From the NCBI GenBank assembly GCA_017847885.1, contig JAGAUA010000009.1, forward strand, positions 1 through 64,000: DNA of 64,000 nucleotides, in the 5' to 3' direction. Below, piece by piece: positions 61,435 to 64,000 of the stretch (within the stretch, counting starts at the first letter, position 1; each line of letters opens with the position of its first letter). The stretch is from Oscillospiraceae bacterium. GTDB taxonomy: Bacteria > Bacillota > Clostridia > Oscillospirales > Ruminococcaceae. Below the pieces are notes generated by a model that worked only from the letters and a program-made list of their open reading frames with translations, had not been told where the DNA came from and searched no databases. The translations under genes were made by a program, and so were the position numbers.

Positions 61435-62814
61435 TCAGCCGTTAAGTACAGCTGTTACACCGTCAGCAAGGATCTGAGCAGCTTCTTCAACAGAGTACTC
61501 GTCATAGCTGAGACCGCCGAATACATCGTAGTAAACGCCGTCGGGGTTGCCCTTAAGCTTGGAGTTTTCGAACTGTGTATCGAGAGCAAATGTTACCCAA
61601 TCAAGTACCTTGCCGTTAGCCTCTGCAACCATAGGATTGAGGAGGGACTGTGAAGTACAAGTTTCGAGAGCTGCCTTGCTGAGAGGAATACCGCGCTCGG
61701 AAGCCATGATAGCTGTACCCTCGGGATCGTTGAGGAGGTACTGGAGAAGCATTGCGGACTCTGTGGGATGAGCTGTATTCTCGGAGATAGCAAATGCGAG
61801 AGAAACCTTTGCAAAGCCGCCCTGATATTCGCCCATATCCTTGAAGTAATCGCCAACGATAAGGGTCTGACCTTCGTTAAGTGCGGAGTTGAACTTTGAA
61901 GCGGAGGAATCCCACTCAAAGATACCTGCATATTTGCCGTCCATCCACTTGGGGTTCTTGTCGAGGGACTCTGCGCCGTCGCCGAGAATTGTTGCAATGG
62001 TAGGAATTACGTGCTTATCCTCAAGAGACTGGATAAACTCAAGACCCTTTGCAATTTCCTCGGTTGTGTAGTTGAGCTGACCGTTCTCAACCCAAGCCTT
62101 GCCGTATACAGACTCAAGATAGTAAACCATGAGGATCATTCTGTCGTATTCGCCTGCTGCGAGAGGATAGTACTCGTCGCCAAGCTTTGTCTTGAAGGTC
62201 TCGCCTGCTGCATAAAGTTCTTCAAGAGATGTAGGAGTGGAAATACCTGCGTTTTCAAATGTTGTCTGGTTCCAGTAGAAGATACGGCCTGTCATGGATA
62301 CAGGGATAGCCTGAAGCTCGCCTGCAACAGTACACTGATCGAGAGCGGACTGGCTGTACTGTGTAAGGTCGAATGTATCGGATACCTTGTTCATGTCGAG
62401 GAAGATGCTTCCATCAGCGCTGTAGTTGGAGATCCAGTTCCAGTTAACCTGGTTAACGTCGGGAGCTGTGCCTGCATAGAATGCTGTGGACATTGAATCC
62501 TCCCAGCCTGACCATGCACCGAAGTTAGGCTCAACGGTAATGTTGGTGTTCTTCTTCATGAAAGCGTCGATAGCGTTCTGAGTAGCTTCATGTCTGGAGT
62601 CGCCGCCCCACCATGAGATCTTGATGGTAACAGGCTCATTGCTTGCAGGAGCAACGGTTTCATCAGCCTTTGCAGCTGTTGTTTCCGCAGCGTCGTTGCC
62701 GCCGGCAGCAGCTGTTGTCTCATCGGTGTTTGCTGTTGATGTGCCGCAGGCTGTAAGTGAAGCGAGCATTGCCATGCCCATAACGCCTGCGAGAACTTTC
62801 TTCATCATTCTCAT
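61435..62814 (-). CDS. Sugar-binding lipoprotein of the pectin ABC transporter
   Basis: The signal peptide ends in LASLTAC (Cys ~23), followed by a Thr/Ala-rich linker and a family 1 binding domain (TIKISWWGGDSRHEATQNAI, GTAPDVNQVNWNWISNYSAD, YAGIFEWDSSASKFNSALNE). AAGGAG is 9 nt before the ATG. It binds pectic oligosaccharides outside the cell and docks to the permeases downstream. KduD is the next gene upstream. Confidence 0.92.
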   Translation of the reverse strand: MRMMKKVLAGVMGMAMLASLTACGTSTANTDETTAAAGGNDAAETTAAKADETVAPASNEPVTIKISWWGGDSRHEATQNAIDAFMKKNTNITVEPNFGAWSGWEDSMSTAFYAGTAPDVNQVNWNWISNYSADGSIFLDMNKVSDTFDLTQYSQSALDQCTVAGELQAIPVSMTGRIFYWNQTTFENAGISTPTSLEELYAAGETFKTKLGDEYYPLAAGEYDRMILMVYYLESVYGKAWVENGQLNYTTEEIAKGLEFIQSLEDKHVIPTIATILGDGAESLDKNPKWMDGKYAGIFEWDSSASKFNSALNEGQTLIVGDYFKDMGEYQGGFAKVSLAFAISENTAHPTESAMLLQYLLNDPEGTAIMASERGIPLSKAALETCTSQSLLNPMVAEANGKVLDWVTFALDTQFENSKLKGNPDGVYYDVFGGLSYDEYSVEEAAQILADGVTAVLNG

Positions 62815-62846
62815 AATAATTTTCTCCTTAAATTTAATTTTATTTA

Positions 62847-62866
62847 ATATACGGTACGCCGTATAT
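62847..62866. promoter_or_regulatory. Palindrome upstream of the pectin binding-protein gene
   Basis: ATATACGG-TACG-CCGTATAT is an 8-bp perfect dyad in the 67-bp gap between kduD and the binding-protein gene. It could be an RNA stem-loop, or an operator for an internal promoter. Confidence 0.45.
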
Positions 62867-62881
62867 TTTTACTGTTTTACT

Positions 62882-63682
62882 TTACGGCTGCTTTCCGATA
62901 TATGCGAGGATTCCTCCGTCAACATAAAGAACATGACCGTTTACGAAATTGGAAGCGTCTGACGCAAGGAAAACTGCTGGACCTCCCAAATCTTCGGGAT
63001 TACCCCATCTTGCAGCAGGTGTCTTTGCGATAATGAAGCTGTCGAAGGGGTGACTGGAGCCGTCGGGCTGCTTTTCTCTCAAAGGTGCGGTCTGGGGCGT
63101 TGCGATATAGCCGGGACCGATACCGTTGCACTGAATGTTGAACTCGCCGTACTCGGAAGCAATGTTCCTTGTAAGCATTTTGAGTCCGCCCTTTGCAGCC
63201 GCATAAGCGGAAACCGTTTCACGTCCAAGCTCGGACATCATTGAGCAGATGTTGATTATCTTGCCGTGACCCTTCTTTATCATAGAGGGGATAACTGCCT
63301 TTGCAACGATGAAAGGCGCGTTAAGGTCTACGTCGATTACCTGGCGGAACTCCGCTGCGGACATTTCGCACATAGGAATTCTTTTGATGATACCTGCGTT
63401 GTTGACAAGAATGTCGATTACGCCGATCTCCTTTTCGATTTTTGCAACAAGTTCGTTGACCTGTTCCTCGCTTGTAACGTCGCAGACATATCCTGTGGCG
63501 TCGATGCCCTTTTCCTTGTAAGCTGCAAGTCCCTTGTCAACAAGCTCCTGCTTGATATCGTTGAACACTATCTTTGCACCTGCCGAAGCCATAGCCTCTG
63601 CGATAGCAAAGCCTATACCGTAAGAAGCTCCCGTTATAAGTGCAATTTTGCCTTTAAGTGAAAACTGTTCGGAAAAATCCAT
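62882..63682 (-). CDS. kduD: 2-dehydro-3-deoxy-D-gluconate 5-dehydrogenase (KduD-type SDR)
   Basis: This enzyme reduces the diketo-deoxyuronate produced by KduI to KDG. The 266-residue SDR shows ITGASYGIGFAIAEAMASAG, DVTSEEQVNELVAKIEKEIG, NNAGI, INICSMMSELG (Ser), SAYAAAKGG (Tyr, Lys) and NGIGPGYIATPQTAPLR. The gluconate 5-dehydrogenase group is close in sequence, but the adjacent KduI settles the call. AAGGAGG precedes the ATG. Confidence 0.88.
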   Translation of the reverse strand: MDFSEQFSLKGKIALITGASYGIGFAIAEAMASAGAKIVFNDIKQELVDKGLAAYKEKGIDATGYVCDVTSEEQVNELVAKIEKEIGVIDILVNNAGIIKRIPMCEMSAAEFRQVIDVDLNAPFIVAKAVIPSMIKKGHGKIINICSMMSELGRETVSAYAAAKGGLKMLTRNIASEYGEFNIQCNGIGPGYIATPQTAPLREKQPDGSSHPFDSFIIAKTPAARWGNPEDLGGPAVFLASDASNFVNGHVLYVDGGILAYIGKQP

Positions 63683-63697
63683 TTCTGTTGAACCTCC

Positions 63698-64000
63698 TTA
63701 TCTCAAATCCTGCATAGCAACTGCGTCCATGTCATCAAACGCCTGGTTTTCGCCTGCCATACCCCAGATAAAGGTGTATGCACGCGTACCCGAAGCGCTG
63801 TGTATCGACCAGCTGGGCGAGATGACAGCCTCTTGGTTTCTCATAACGATGTGACGGGTCTCGGTAGGCTCGCCCATGTAGTGGAACACTACCGCGTCGT
63901 CGCTTACTTCAAAATAGAGGTAAACCTCCATTCTTCTGTCGTGAGTGTGGCAGGGCATCGTGTTCCAAACACTGCCGGGTTTAAGGGCGGTCATACCCAT
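63698..64000 (-). CDS. kduI: 5-dehydro-4-deoxy-D-glucuronate isomerase KduI, C-terminal part (partial)
   Basis: The gene enters from the right edge; only the last ~100 residues are present. The zinc site of KduI is visible: [18 protein letters not shown] (His-x-His...Glu) and [20 protein letters not shown] (third His). It isomerises the unsaturated galacturonate derivative released by GH105. It ends 15 bp before kduD, as the upstream gene of the pectin operon. Confidence 0.9.
   Translation of the reverse strand: MGMTALKPGSVWNTMPCHTHDRRMEVYLYFEVSDDAVVFHYMGEPTETRHIVMRNQEAVISPSWSIHSASGTRAYTFIWGMAGENQAFDDMDAVAMQDLR

Overview
The window looks like a chromosomal segment of a Gram-positive, saccharolytic anaerobe of the gut Clostridia, most likely a Ruminococcus-like member of the Oscillospiraceae (inferred from gene content). 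The supporting signs are strong AGGAGG-type ribosome binding sites, lipobox (LxxC) substrate-binding proteins, LacI, AraC and LysR regulators, and enzymes against pectin, arabinan and fructan. UGA is used as a stop. I saw no rRNA, tRNA or CRISPR array.

Layout. 0-4 kb is decaying: a GH5 cellulase lipoprotein cut by the window edge, an IS3-type transposase tail abutting a truncated corA, a polyphosphate kinase gene interrupted by one in-frame TAA, and a pstS fragment head-to-head with a 5'-truncated FIST-EAL gene. 6.4-7.7 kb holds tandem paralogous small membrane proteins, the first copy split. 7.8-13 kb holds a GT2 glycosyltransferase and a multi-pass membrane protein divergent from a large repeat-rich surface protein. 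13-18 kb holds a hybrid histidine kinase co-transcribed with a binding lipoprotein that carries a 5'-nucleotidase C-terminal domain. 18.3-26.2 kb is a fructan/sucrose locus (binding protein, two permeases, MsmX/UgpC-type ATPase, GH32, fructokinase) divergent from its LacI regulator. 26.3-31.7 kb is a worn LysR/cupin/MerR redox-type cluster, with flavodoxin and aldo/keto reductase stubs, into which a GH127-AraC pair is set. 31.7-36.2 kb holds zinc-ribbon membrane proteins, an orphan ribbon-helix-helix protein and a Ser/Thr kinase with an HTH neighbour. 36.7-40 kb holds a sulfite-reductase-like protein, a TauE/SafE exporter, a DUF134-NifX protein and a complete MITE. 40-42.7 kb holds GH51 arabinofuranosidase divergent from AraC. 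43.4-52 kb holds a second large surface protein, two GT-C type membrane glycosyltransferases and a polyprenyl-phosphate GT2. 52-64 kb is an SDR and then a pectin/rhamnogalacturonan operon reading leftward: KduI, KduD, binding protein, GH105, two permeases, GH28, sugar isomerase, YesL and GH43.

How it works together. The carbohydrate genes describe import of pectin and fructan oligosaccharides followed by cytoplasmic breakdown. The pectin operon has no ATPase, so the UgpC-type ATPase of the fructan locus may serve both transporters. The two surface proteins share a C-terminal domain and a promoter-proximal motif. Each is next to glycosyltransferase genes, which suggests a duplicated surface-glycoprotein module.

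The most unusual signal is at three start sites: an 8-bp RNA hairpin of unrelated sequence sits exactly between an AAAGGAG Shine-Dalgarno and the AUG. The remaining spacing is 7-9 nt if the hairpin is looped out. All three genes belong to oligosaccharide uptake or degradation operons.
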